This document shows, one piece after another, positions 31,416-41,709 of a stretch of DNA of 64,000 nt; the stretch's first letter is position 1; every line of letters starts with the position of its first letter. Origin of the DNA: Puccinia triticina (Eukaryota > Basidiomycota > Pucciniomycetes > Pucciniales > Pucciniaceae). Under the pieces are notes generated by a model. That model saw only the letters and a program-made list of their open reading frames with translations, had not been told where the DNA came from and did not search any database. The DNA is taken from contig NC_070558.1 of the NCBI RefSeq assembly GCF_026914185.1, forward strand, positions 6,705,501-6,769,500, read 5' to 3'. The position numbers and the translations under genes are program-made.

Positions 31416-31522
31416 GTAAGTCCTCCCAGTTTGTGCACCTCCAGGGCTCTACTACCAATTCGTCAAAGCATTACATCGCCACGGTTGTGAGCCGCCCGCA
31501 TTTGCTTCGTATTCCGTTTCAG
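31416..31522 (+). other. Intron-like module I1 in the A2 5' leader
   Basis: GTAAGTCCTCCCAG after ACTAGAA, then TTGTGCACCTCC, GCCACGGTTGTGAGCC and a 3' end CCGTTTCAG (a second AG at 31527 is possible). It aligns with A1 1201-1307 and lies 25 bp before the gag ATG. Confidence 0.75.
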
Positions 31523-31547
31523 ATTAGCAAGCGAATCAATTGGCGCA

Positions 31548-33458
31548 ATGGCGGACCCTGTGGGTGGAACATCCGAAGGTCGGATGGTCAAGATTAAGCC
31601 TCAAGACAAGTCTTTGGGCTTTGATGGCTCCAACGTGGAGAGATTTTTGGCCGATTATCAGTTGGCGGCTCGACTCGACGGGGCTTCAGAATTCGACATG
31701 GCCCAGCAAGTTCGGTTCTTCATTCGGAGCGCCGAAGTTAAGGACGTGGTCGAGACGCTTGATGGGTTTGACCCTCCAAATTGGACGGCTTTGAAGGCGG
31801 CCATGTTGTCACATTGGGGCAAGATTGATACTGCGCGTTTCACGACGCAGGATCTGGAGAATTTGGTGCAGAGTTGGAAGGGCAAAGGAGGAGTCGCTTC
31901 TGTCGTCGATTTCCAGGACTTTCGGAAGACGTGGCAGCCTATCCAGTCCTATTTGCTCAGAAAGGACCACATCGACTCGGTGGAGGAAATCAAGCGCCTT
32001 TACTATCAGTCATTTTTGTTAGGCGTACAGGAGCGGATTCGTGACCAGCTCATCAAGGATAAAACCATGATTACGACGCAAGACAATCGGTTCAAGTTGC
32101 CCACCTTCGAGATCCTTAAGAAAGCGGTCGAAGAAGTCATGCGCAATCAGACGGCTCTTACCTTCGAAGGCTCTCGCGCGGAAGTTCCGGTACCGGAGGG
32201 TTCTTTCAAGCAGTCAAACGACGTCATGCAGCGGATGGAGGCCGATCGACGCCCCAAAGGGATTCCAGAGCAGGTTAGAGCCCCGGCTACGGTAGACGAG
32301 ATTGAGCGGATGCTTCAGTCATTCGAACAGCGCCTGGAGCAGAAGTTTGCGAATCAGGCACGGCCCTCTACACCAAGAGGTCCAATGGTGTGCTACTACT
32401 GCCACAGGGAAGGACACGGGCTCGGACGATGCGCAGAGCTGCAGAAGGATAAGGAGGCGAAGTTGGTGGAGCAGAGGGGAGGTAGTTTCTTCCTCCCGAA
32501 TGGCGCGCTCATTCCGGTGGATAACTCTCGCCCAATTCGACATGTCGTGGCATCCTACAATCCTAAGGCCGCACCAGCTAGCGTTTCAGAGGCCGAGTTC
32601 AGGACTACCTGCGGATCCCTCGACCCCTGGCAGCCGCCTTCCATTTCATCTCAGTCTTTTTCTGGCACCTATCAGGCCGATCCCGCGCGAAAGAAGCACG
32701 AAGCTCCCAAACCGTTCAAGGCCCCTTCTGTACCCCCCGCCGCAGCACTGCGACCCGTCAGGAGAAAGTCTACGCCCAAGGCGGGTTCTGATACGGATGA
32801 GATGGCCGCTGAGCCCGAGTTGTTCGAGCGAAACTCGACTCCAGCAGTGGACGATGTTGCTCAGGAAAACCCAGCCTCGCCGCCAGTACTCAAGCCGGTG
32901 CCTTCCGCTCCTTCCAAAGTCCGCTTCGAGAGAGGGATCGCGAAGGACCACCCAAACGTGACTGAAGGAATGCTTAAGAAAGTTTTTGATCTCCCGGTGC
33001 CCAACGTCACCGTGTCTGAACTTTTGGCCGTGGCTCCATCGTTGGCCGAAGGAATGAAGAGATGGGTATCGAGGCGGAGAGTCGAGGTTGGAGCGGATGA
33101 AATGAGAGTGTCGTCTGGTACGTTGGCGGAAGACTCGGAGGGAGACGGACGGATAGACGGCATGAAGCTCTACTCCTGTCCGCTGGGGTATATGCCTTGC
33201 TTGGTCGGCGAAGAGGAGAGTAACGCTCTTCCGTTAATCGACTCTGGATCTCAGTTGAATCTGATCTCGGATTCAATGGCTAACAAACTTAACATTAGCC
33301 CACGAGTGAATTTTAGTTTGGCGGTCTACGGCATAGGGAATCAGGCGTGCGAGCTAGTCGGCGTCGCAGAGGACGTTCCAATTCGAGTGGGAAAGACCAT
33401 TGTCGGCTCCTGTCATTTTTGGATCACGCGCATGGACGGGCCTCTCATCTTTGGCTGA
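31548..33458 (+). CDS. gag: Gag-protease polyprotein of A2, ending at the protease TGA
   Basis: A 636-residue open frame. The ATG at 31548 aligns with the A1 start. Gag assembles the particle; a CCHC knuckle (CYYCHREGHGLGRC) at about residues 282-295 should bind RNA. A Pro/Ser-rich linker leads to an aspartic protease with DSGSQ at residues 565-569, ending LIFG. The same frame resumes after the TGA at 33456-33458 with PFLMDFNASLNF and runs to 33677. The protease is therefore complete only if the TGA is read through or if the short form is enough. This is the best preserved gag in the window. Confidence 0.9.
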   Translation: MADPVGGTSEGRMVKIKPQDKSLGFDGSNVERFLADYQLAARLDGASEFDMAQQVRFFIRSAEVKDVVETLDGFDPPNWTALKAAMLSHWGKIDTARFTTQDLENLVQSWKGKGGVASVVDFQDFRKTWQPIQSYLLRKDHIDSVEEIKRLYYQSFLLGVQERIRDQLIKDKTMITTQDNRFKLPTFEILKKAVEEVMRNQTALTFEGSRAEVPVPEGSFKQSNDVMQRMEADRRPKGIPEQVRAPATVDEIERMLQSFEQRLEQKFANQARPSTPRGPMVCYYCHREGHGLGRCAELQKDKEAKLVEQRGGSFFLPNGALIPVDNSRPIRHVVASYNPKAAPASVSEAEFRTTCGSLDPWQPPSISSQSFSGTYQADPARKKHEAPKPFKAPSVPPAAALRPVRRKSTPKAGSDTDEMAAEPELFERNSTPAVDDVAQENPASPPVLKPVPSAPSKVRFERGIAKDHPNVTEGMLKKVFDLPVPNVTVSELLAVAPSLAEGMKRWVSRRRVEVGADEMRVSSGTLAEDSEGDGRIDGMKLYSCPLGYMPCLVGEEESNALPLIDSGSQLNLISDSMANKLNISPRVNFSLAVYGIGNQACELVGVAEDVPIRVGKTIVGSCHFWITRMDGPLIFG

Positions 33459-33667
33459 CCTTTTCTCATGGACTTCAATGCTAGTCTCAACTTCGACAAC
33501 CAAGTAGGCGAACGGATTCTCTTGCCAGACTCAACAGGCCGCAAGATTGAAGTGGCTTTGTGCTCAGTGGATTCCGGTCGTTGGGAGCGCGAGTTTCCAG
33601 GGCACGGGCGCAAGGCGGTCCTTTCTCACAAGGGAAAGGCGCGCGACGACCCGGTGGAGGGCCATCA

Positions 33668-33677
33668 TTTTTTGTAA
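33668..33677 (+). promoter_or_regulatory. Putative -1 frameshift site T-TTT-TTG followed by TAA
   Basis: Same position as A1 3416-3425: CAT TTT TTG, then a stop. The -1 frame continues as VNAVDPGGGR, homologous to the A1 VDAVGPGGGR. The stop differs (TAA against TAG) while the heptamer is unchanged. Confidence 0.65.
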
Positions 33678-34020
33678 ATGCGGTTGATCCGGGAGGCGGC
33701 AGATCTAATTTAGGGCTCCGACATCTCGCCGCTGGATCAACTGTTTATCCGAGGACCCATGGCTGCTATCTTTCTTTATCTTCTCACGGCTATCTTGAAA
33801 ATCAACAACTAAATCCCAAAAAACAGTCGAAAAATTCACAAAACCTAGAAAAAACATTCCCTTTGGTCCACTCGGTTTCTCAAGTTTCTTTCTCATCTTC
33901 TCAAGCGTCAGGAGGGCCTATTTTCGGCAAGGACTTTGTAGGCGAGGGCGGAAAGGTAGAAAATGGGTGTACGTGGAGGCAGGAAGAACTAGAAATGGCC
34001 CGGCATCTCAGTCGACACGT

Positions 34021-34242
34021 CTCCGCGACGAGAATAAACTAGCCGCTACCTTACGCCTCCGGAATGAGGAAAAACTATTGTCGGTTTCCGTTATTTCACG
34101 GCTCCGTAACGAGAATAAACTAGATACGTCTTTGGACGTCCTCCGCAATGAGATTAAACTAGCTCAGCTCCGCGATGAGCCTAAACTCCCAAGCCTCCGC
34201 AACGAGGAAAAACTAAAGATCCTCTGGAATGAGGTAAAACTA
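34021..34242 (+). repeat. LR(N/D)ExKL coding repeats in the A2 pol linker
   Basis: Seven units (LRDENKL, LRNEEKL, LRNENKL, LRNEIKL, LRDEPKL, LRNEEKL, LWNEVKL) matching the A1 array in number and order, with different spacers. The frame continues through I3 into RT. Confidence 0.75.
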
Positions 34243-34311
34243 CAATTCGCCTTGGACTGCGAGGGTGGTGAGGTGGAATTTGGCGCACCGTGGAGGGACT
34301 TTGGACTGAAA

Positions 34312-34423
34312 GTAAGTTCCAACCAAAGTGCACCTCCGGAGCGTGATGCTACGCAAAGTTGTCGTACCCTACCGCGCGCCACAGTCGTGAGCCAAGGACC
34401 TTCGCCCTGCTTTTCTTTCGCAG
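34312..34423 (+). other. Intron-like module I3 in A2 (112 bp)
   Basis: GTAAGTTCCAACCAAAG, then TGCACCTCCGGAG, GCCACAGTCGTGAGCC and CTTTTCTTTCGCAG. Same position and length as A1 4217-4328. Stop-free in the pol frame. Confidence 0.75.
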
Positions 34424-37400
34424 ATAAGGCACCTTTCGAAGATTGCACCGAACACCGCACGTGGACGCTGATGGACTGCGGCTTGAGGTTTCAAGAGCAA
34501 GTCGCGCTGTCGGACGCGTGGACACGGGGCGAGCTTCTCTTGTTTGCGGCGAAGTATAAGCCGGTTTCGAAGAAGATTAAGCCCATCAATCAGGCCATGC
34601 CCCAGGGTCTCAATCCCCCCCTCCGCCGGCCAGTTCTATCACGCAATCCTTATCGACCTCTCCCACGAAGCCTGGCGGGTCCTTTCGAGCCACGTGGTCG
34701 CGTCAATGCGGAAAGGCTTAGAGTCGTCAACTTCGGCCCGGAAGGCTGGCTATGGCCTGAAGAGTTGAACCTGATCAAGAACGTCCTAGCCGAGCGTAAT
34801 CTCGCAATAGCCTTCACGGAAAAAGAGCGCGGTCTTTTGAAGGAGTCATATGGACTCCCCTACATCATCCCCATGGTCGAGCACGAGCCGTGGCAGAAAA
34901 AGAAGATCCCAATCCCCGCGGCTAAGTTAGATGAGTTCATCCGCGTGGTCCGCGAGCGTGTCGCTACGGGACTTTACAAACAGTCAACGTCGAGTTACAC
35001 GTCTCCAGTTTTTTGTGTCCTTAAAAGCAACGGCAAAATTTGGGTCGTCCATGACTTGTAACCTTTGAATAAGGTTACGATTAAAGACGCGGGTGTTCCG
35101 CCAGCGACAGAGGAATTTGTGGAGTCTTTCGCTGGCCGAGCATGCTACGGCTTGGGAGATATCATGGGCGGCTACGACGAGCGCGCTCTGGACCCCATCT
35201 CTCGACCACTGACAACCTTTGACACCCCTCTCGGTCGTTTCCAGCTTACGCGTCTACCTCAAGGCGCGACCAATTCCGTCGCCGTGTACCAGGCACAAAT
35301 GGTCTGGATATTGCAGGACGAAATCCCTGATCATGCAGGAATATTCATTGACGATGGGGGCATTAAGGGCCCGGCTTCTGACTACGGAAACGAGACGCTA
35401 CCCTGGCATTCGGGAATCCGACGTTTCATATGGGAATATGCAACTACTCTCGAGCGGATCCTTTTTCGCATCGAGGAGTCTGGGCTAACGGTTTCCGCCT
35501 CTAAGCTGGCAGCATGTGTCCCCGCTCTTGAGATTGTCGGACACGTGGTATGCAAGGAAGGGCGAAGAATGGCGAAGACAAAGGTGAACAAGATCCTCTC
35601 CTGGCCTACCCCGGCGAATCCTACGGAAGTACGCGGCTTTCTGGGCGTGGTGGTCTACGTACGGATTTTTATACCTCATCTGTCCAAGATTTGTCTCCCG
35701 TTGAGACGGTTGACGCGCAAGGACTCGGAATGGATCTGGACCGTGGAGTGCGCGGCCGCGTTTGAACGACTCAAGGTTATCGTGGGAAAAGACATCGTCT
35801 TGGTAAAACTTAGGTATGGGTCGGACGCAGGTCTACTTAAACTAGCGGTGGATTCGAGTTTTCACGCCGCTGGAGCGGTACTCACGCAAGAAGATGGGAA
35901 TGGCTTTGATCGTCCTGCCCTTTACGAATCCCTTCTTTTCTCTGAAGTCGAATCCCGTTATTCGCAGCCGAAACTCGAACTCTGTGGTGTGGCGCGCGTC
36001 CTCAAGAAGATGCAGACGGTCTTGTGGGGGCAACACTTCGAATTGCAAGTTGACGCCCACTCCTTGATCGAGATGATTAATGCCCCAAGTCTCCCCAACG
36101 CGCCCATGACACGTTGGGTGGCTTTCATTCAGCTTTTCTCTTTTGAGATCGTGCATCGGCCGGGAAAGGGTTTCACTATGCCCGATGGTCTCTCTAGGCG
36201 CCCGCAAGGGGACGAGGAATCGGATCCCCCTTCTGACTTTGATGAAGATGAGCCGCACATCAAGCCACGTTACTCTTACGCGCTGGGCGCGGAGGACACG
36301 TACTCCGGGTTCCAGCAGGGTTATTGGCGGGACTTGGAGCGCTTTCTAGCTACGATGACCAAGCCAGACGGAATGGACGCGAAGGAATTTCGCGCTTTGA
36401 AGCGCAGATCGTCAGAATTCTTCCTGCAATCCGGGCGTCTCATGAAGAGAGGGAGCCCCCTACCTCGAATCGTCGTCACAATCCCCGCCAAACAAGAATC
36501 CATTCTCAGCGAGCTTCATGAGGGACTGGGCCATCGGGGTGCTATCGAAACTTATAGGCGCGTGTCAGAGCGCTTTTGGTGGCCCTCTCTGAAGCGATCT
36601 GTGGCGCATTGGTGCCGGAGCTGTGAGGCCTGTCAAAAAAGAGATCTTCGTCGCCCACACGAGTTACGCTACCCGACAGGCGAGTCAACGGTGTTCGGCC
36701 GCGTTTCTATGGACGCGGTTCACTTGAAGGCGAGCGGCGCCAAGTATTTGATTGTCGCACGGGATGATTTCTCAGGCTGGGTTGAGGCAAAAATCCTCAA
36801 CAATCTCACTTCGGAGGCGGTTGCCGGCTTCCTTCAAGAGCATTGGACGATGCGATATGGTTTGGCGCAGGCATATTCGACTGACGGGGGTTCCGAATTC
36901 GGTGGCGCGCTAGCGGAGATGTTGCGGGCTTTACCGGGAAAGCATTGAGTCTCTACGCCCTACTATCCGGAGGGACAAGGAATGGTCAAACGTGGGCATG
37001 GTCCTCTCAAAGCCGCACTGGTGAAGCTGGCTGGGGAAAGCGGCAAGAATTGCCGGAAATTCCTCCCCCTAGTCCTTTTTGCCGACCGTATCTCAACCAA
37101 GCGCACGACAGGGTATTCACCCTATGAGCTAGTTTTTGGCCAGCGGGCCGTCCTCCCTTTGGATTTGGAGATCGAATCATATCTCGGCGTCGATTGGGAC
37201 AACGTGAAGAGCACCACCGACCTCCTTGTTGCGCGGTCCACGCAGTTGGAGCGCAGCGAGGAGACGCGCGGCATCGCGTATCGGAAGATGATGGAAGCGC
37301 GCAAGGACTCGATGCGCTACTGGGAAGAGAAGCACCCTGGACGACTGCGCGAAGCCCTCAAGCCTGGAGATAGGGTCCTCGCGTACAATCGGTCTCTTGA

Positions 37401-37574
37401 GACGCAGTGGGGGCAGTTATTTGCGCATCGATGGAACGGCCCCTACCGCGTCGTGAAGCAGGTTGAGGGCGGGTCGTATGTTCTGGAGGAGCTCGATGGC
37501 ACGGAGCTGAAGAGGCGCTTTTCTGCGGATCAGGTCAAACGGTTTTACTCCCGCGAGGGCATTGCTGACCACAA

Positions 37575-37696
37575 GTAAGTTCCTCTCCAAGTGTGCACCT
37601 CCTGGGTAGTTACTACCGCAATTCCTCGAAACTCTACTTTTTGCCACGTTCGTGAGCACCGCGGGCGCGCCGGGTTTCTTTCTCTTTCCTTTTCAG
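37575..37696 (+). other. Intron-like module I4 at the pol 3' end of A2 (122 bp), absent from A1
   Basis: GACCACAA|GTAAGTTCC at the 5' end and CTTTCCTTTTCAG|GGCTTGG at the 3' end. A1 reads GACCAGAAGGCTTGG with no insert (junction 12601/12602), exactly the spliced arrangement. Unspliced, pol stops at the TAA within gTAAgt; spliced, the frame would run through the polypurine tract into the LTR and stop near 38045. The shared cores GTGCACCTCC and TTCGTGAGC tie it to I1-I3. Confidence 0.8.
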
Positions 37697-37765
37697 GGCT
37701 TGGATTTTCTTTAGGCACGGGCATTGGACAAGCAGTCTAGGGACAGACTGCAAGTCGTGGGTGGA

Positions 37766-38580
37766 TGTGGTGGACAATCTGGTACACGCGGAGGAATCAA
37801 GCTTTTTGCCGCGCACGGCGCGCGCCAGAGGACGTCAAGACTCAAGACATCAAGATGCAGCTTTCAGCCCTCGAGGCCTCCTCAAGTTCAACGGCGCGGC
37901 GTGGCGCGCATCCTCAAGGCGTTTCAGGTCTTCTTCCCCCCCCCCCCTCTTCCCTGTGTTTTGGCTTTCTTGGTCCTGTTTTCTTTTAAGTTTATCTTTC
38001 ATCATGTTTTGTTATGTCCTCTTTCACATTGCGCGCGTTGGATAGGTTTTGTATGAGGAGGGTTGGTTTGTTTTGTTTCTGTTTTGTTTGGTTTTGTTTC
38101 TGTCTTTTGTCTTGTGTTGTTGTTGCGCGCGCGTGCGCGCTAGGTTGTGATGAGATGTCTGCTACATGTCACCAACTCCAAGGTTTGAGTTCAGTTTGAA
38201 CTCAGGCTTTGGAGCGGCATGGACTCACTCTGAACCATAAAATTCTCAGTTATCCATCAACATTCTAAGTTTAAGTCTTGGCAATTGTCTGCCCGCAAGT
38301 CTGAAGTCTTCAAGTTCTTTACCCCGCAAAACGCCGATCTCCTCCACCTTACTGGTTTAGATCACAACCCCGCCAGCAGTATCCCCGGCTTTCTCTCAAA
38401 AACAAAACCCGCCGACGCGCATCTCCAGCCGTCGTAAAATCAACTCCCCCCCCACGCTTACACGAATCTCTCAGCGCTCACTCACGGCCAATCACCCCGG
38501 AGGGCATACGCAGCCTATTCTTAGCTTTTTCTTTTCCCCTCCCCGAACTGCTGCCGGCCTAGCCCGGCCAGAGTTCCATA
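37766..38580 (+). repeat. 3' LTR of A2 (815 bp)
   Basis: Near-identical to 30449-31264. The substitutions I see are all transitions (T/C or G/A). Preceded by the purine-rich GTGGGTGGA. Confidence 0.95.
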
Positions 38581-38584
38581 GCGG

Positions 38585-39504
38585 GGTCCCCCGGACCCTC
38601 CGCCTGAGAGGCTTTGTTAAGCTAGGGCAACATTTCATACAAGAAAGAATAGAATACACTGGGCAAAAAGCCAAAATATGGAGTAAAGACATAGATTGTT
38701 GAATTCACTGTAATGTGCTCTTGCCCCATATAATAAGGGGGTCCACAACTGACTTATCACAGGTCCCTTGCTTCAGAGGGCCCTGGTACAGTCGTGCAAA
38801 GCGCGAGACTTTTGGCTTGAGAGCTTTCAGTGTTTTGGTGGGAGTTTTTTCACGCTCCCCTTTCAGGTTTCTTCTCCTTGTGTAATTGTATTGTCTGTGG
38901 TCCCAGATTAAAGGCCTGATTTCTCTTTTTCTTTTGGTGGGAATCACCACTTTTTCCCCCTTCACAAACTCCTTCCATCCCCCTTTGAAGTTTGTAATTT
39001 GTTGTGTTTGACCATAAGAAGGGCAACACTCTCCTTCAAGTGTAGATATCACAAAAGTTAAACTACATTGAAGCTGAGATGCTCAGCTATCCACTGCACT
39101 TCAGCTTGCTGACTCACAATGAGTGTGCGCTGTGTAAGGTCAATTTGATTCAAAAAGCTGGCCAAAAGCCATGATTTTCCTGAAGCTCTGATGCAGAAAA
39201 AAGCCAATAACTCAAAAGCCTCCCATTGGGAACAGGAGATGCTTTGCATTGGGGCGCTCTGCACCCCGAGTCCTGGGAGGCTTAGTTAAGTCAGGTTCAC
39301 AATAGGGTAAAAATAAGGGTCAGCCTTTTTGCACACCAAAAAATTCCCCTGCACACACTAAAAAGGTGTGCAAGTCTGTGCACATCACATTACTTGGTGT
39401 GCATGTCTGTGCACTCCAAGTTTCATGAAGGCATGTATGTGCACTCCAAGGTCCATGGAGTGCAGGTCAGGCACTCCAAAGACCACACTTTCCTGTAGTT
39501 CTCA
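38585..39504. other. Hairpin half and unassigned repeats
   Basis: 38585-38626 pairs with 30419-30448 as the two halves of the hairpin split by A2. The rest has no recognised gene; 39330-39480 contains repeats of GTGCACTCCAAG and GTCTGTGCAC. Confidence 0.45.
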
Positions 39505-39720
39505 ATGACCAGTCAATGCTGGTCATCAGAAGGACTCATCCCTCTCAATGACCGGTATAGACCAATCATCAGGAGGACTCATCCCCCTCAATGACCTGTA
39601 TTGACTGGTCATTGGGAGGACTCATCCCTCCTCTCAATGACCAGTCTGTCCCGGTCATCAAGAAGGATGAGTCCACCCAATGATCAGGACTGGTCATCAA
39701 GAGGGTTGTTTCCTGTTGAT
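39505..39720. repeat. GACCGGTC-type minisatellite
   Basis: About five units of TCAATGACCnGTnTnGACC followed by GGTCATCAnnAGGACTCATC, related to the 41-bp satellite in the Harbinger-like element. Confidence 0.7.
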
Positions 39721-41106
39721 GTAAAGGCCTTAAAATTGGAGTTCTTGAATGTTACAATTCTGAGTCCAGGTAAAAAAGATGGGTTGGGGGTAACAAAAAT
39801 GAGTAGAATGATTAGAGATGTCACATTGTACCCAGGTACCTGTTCAGGTACCCGGGTACCCCTCTTGAATTCCAGGATTTTTGTTTGGATTTGACTGAGA
39901 GCCACACAAACAGGAGACAAGAAATGAGCTGGAGGCTTGAGATGTGGCAGTGAGGATGAGGTGCTCACCAGATGCGGCTCAATGCAGGGCACGGAGAGAA
40001 AAGAGGAGAACCAATGGGGCTTGATTGCTTTGTACTAGGCTAGCTAAAATAGACAATGTACCAGAGGTCAAGTTGTGGTAAAGAGCATGTTGAATATGAG
40101 AGACTGAGTGAAGTGAATAGAAAGAACTGGAAGTCTCAATCAGGGATATCACAAATGATTCAAGTCTGTCACAAACAGAGATGGCACAAGCGAAAGCATG
40201 AGAAGTATTGGGAAAGTTTGATGATCTAATCTTGGCAGGGAACAAAGTCAACAAGGCAAGTATGGATAGCAAACATGACCACTAAATAACAGCAGACCAT
40301 AGGATGTGAGAGAGAATAAGAGGTTAAAGAGAATGGATCAGTTGGAGTCAGGGAGATTGGAAAGGAAGGGGAATGAAGGCAGAAGGCAAGAAGAGAATAG
40401 TCCAGAAGACAAGAATTCAACAATTTTAAACACCCATATCCGCACTGCCACCCAGCACCCATTGATGGATACCTGCTGGATTAACTAAGCCTCTCAAACC
40501 AAGGGTCCCGAGAACCTGCCCGGAGGGCTCTCCGTGGGAGAGGCTGGCAGGGAAAGGAAGGATATTAATTCAACACCCAAATCACTGGAAAATTATTTCA
40601 AAATTAACCAAATATGTACAAGGGAAACTGAATGAACAGATTTATGGAAAGTACTGATGTGCACCCACACCAGTGAAAATCTCAAAAACTGATGGAAGGA
40701 ATATGTTTTGAAGTTCAAAGGAATCCCAAAGGATGTTCCATTGCTCTGAAGATCCATTTTCAGATTTTCTGCAAATCTGCAAGATTGAATATCATATCTG
40801 CAAGAAAATGTAAAAATTGGGTGGCTACAGGTGTAGGATCTGCAGATATCTTTGTGTTTGTGAATCCAAGATCCACAAGGCATGAGCATTGCAGATCATT
40901 GGTTTACATTTCTTTGTATGTTTTTTATTTTTAAAGGATTATTACAGCAAAAATGGTAGGGATTGCAGAGATGAGAACCAATTTGAAAGCTGGGGTGAAG
41001 AAGTGTATTTTGGATTTGGGGTAGGTCCATAGGAGCTGAGGAGGAGGCTGGGTGAGGCTAAACATTTTTCCTCCAGCCATTCATGATTTCTTTCTCATCC
41101 AAATTT
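39721..41106. other. Intergenic, no gene recognised
   Basis: AT-rich with short unrecognised ORFs. A GGTACCTG palindrome cluster near 39832-39862 resembles MITE ends seen at 41193-41225 and 54.5 kb. Confidence 0.4.
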
Positions 41107-41192
41107 TACAAGTACCTCCCTGTCCCTGTGGGAGGGGCTGCTTTGTTGCCAGCCAAAGTGAGCCTCCCACCAGGGAGGACTTGTGTTAAGCT
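41107..41192. repeat. AAGTCCC hairpin repeat, second copy
   Basis: Inverted relative of 29951-30035: ACAAGTACCTCCCTGTCCC ... CCACCAGGGAGGACTTGTG with a TTGCCAGCCAA core. Confidence 0.55.
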
Positions 41193-41271
41193 AAGGTACC
41201 TGGGTGAGAATGGCAGGTACCTGCGGTTACTTGCACTTATTTTTTGGAAAACAAAAATTTGCCAGAATAGA

Positions 41272-41660
41272 CCAGCCATTGGCAGGAATCAGCCCTCCCA
41301 ATGGCCGGTACAGAACAGTCATCAAGAGGATATACCCCTTTCAATGAATGCTACAGACAGGTCATCAAGAGAAGAGTAAAACTCCTCTTGATAACTGGTC
41401 TATTCCGGTCATCAAGAGAAGAGTAAAACCCTCTTGATAGCCAGTCTATTCCGGTCACCAAGAGAAGAGTAAAACCCTCTTGATAACCAGTCTATTCCGG
41501 TCATCAAGAGAAGAGTAAAACCCCTCTTGATAACCTGTCTATTCCGGTCATCAAGAGGTTCAATCCTCCTGAATACATGTACCAAAACAGCTTTGGGAGC
41601 TATTATTCCTTGTGATGGATGGATAGACCGTTCATTGAGAGGGCTGTGTCCCATTGATGA
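41272..41660. repeat. GACCGGTC-type minisatellite, third block
   Basis: Units such as TATTCCGGTCATCAAGAG with AAGAGTAAAACCCTCTTGAT, about 56 bp per repeat, plus degenerate flanking units. Confidence 0.7.
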
Positions 41661-41709
41661 CCAGTGTAGAAATAAAGGCTGGCCTTGGTCAGAAATCTCT
41701 GAATCTGCC

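Larger units (their letters stand above)
33674..37578 (+). pseudogene. pol: pol of A2 (RT, RNase H, integrase), frameshifted and with nonsense codons
   Basis: Enters in the -1 frame at 33674 and stays homologous to A1 until 33994, where absence of I2 moves the rest (LR(N/D)ExKL repeats, I3, RT onward) into another frame. RT carries FIDD intact (35344-35355). RNase H residues VDSS, LELCGV and VDAHSL are present. The integrase finger and MDAVHL and TDGGSEF are present, but the residue matching the catalytic Glu (GQGMVE in A1) is Lys (36988-36990). Nonsense codons: TAA at 35059-35061 (CAA in A1) and TGA at 36946-36948 (an Arg codon in A1). Unspliced, pol ends at TAA inside the I4 donor (37576-37578). 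Confidence 0.9.
30449..38580 (+). mobile_element. Ty3/gypsy LTR retrotransposon A2, young but mutated
   Basis: Full-length relative of A1 flanked by GCGG (30445-30448 and 38581-38584). By eye the LTRs differ at four positions plus homopolymer length, so insertion was recent. It lies in the middle of an older hairpin: AAGCCTCTC to its left and GAGAGGCTT to its right are inverted. Gag is intact to the protease TGA. Pol has a frameshift explained by absence of module I2, two nonsense codons and a changed integrase catalytic residue. It carries module I4, which A1 lacks. Confidence 0.95.
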
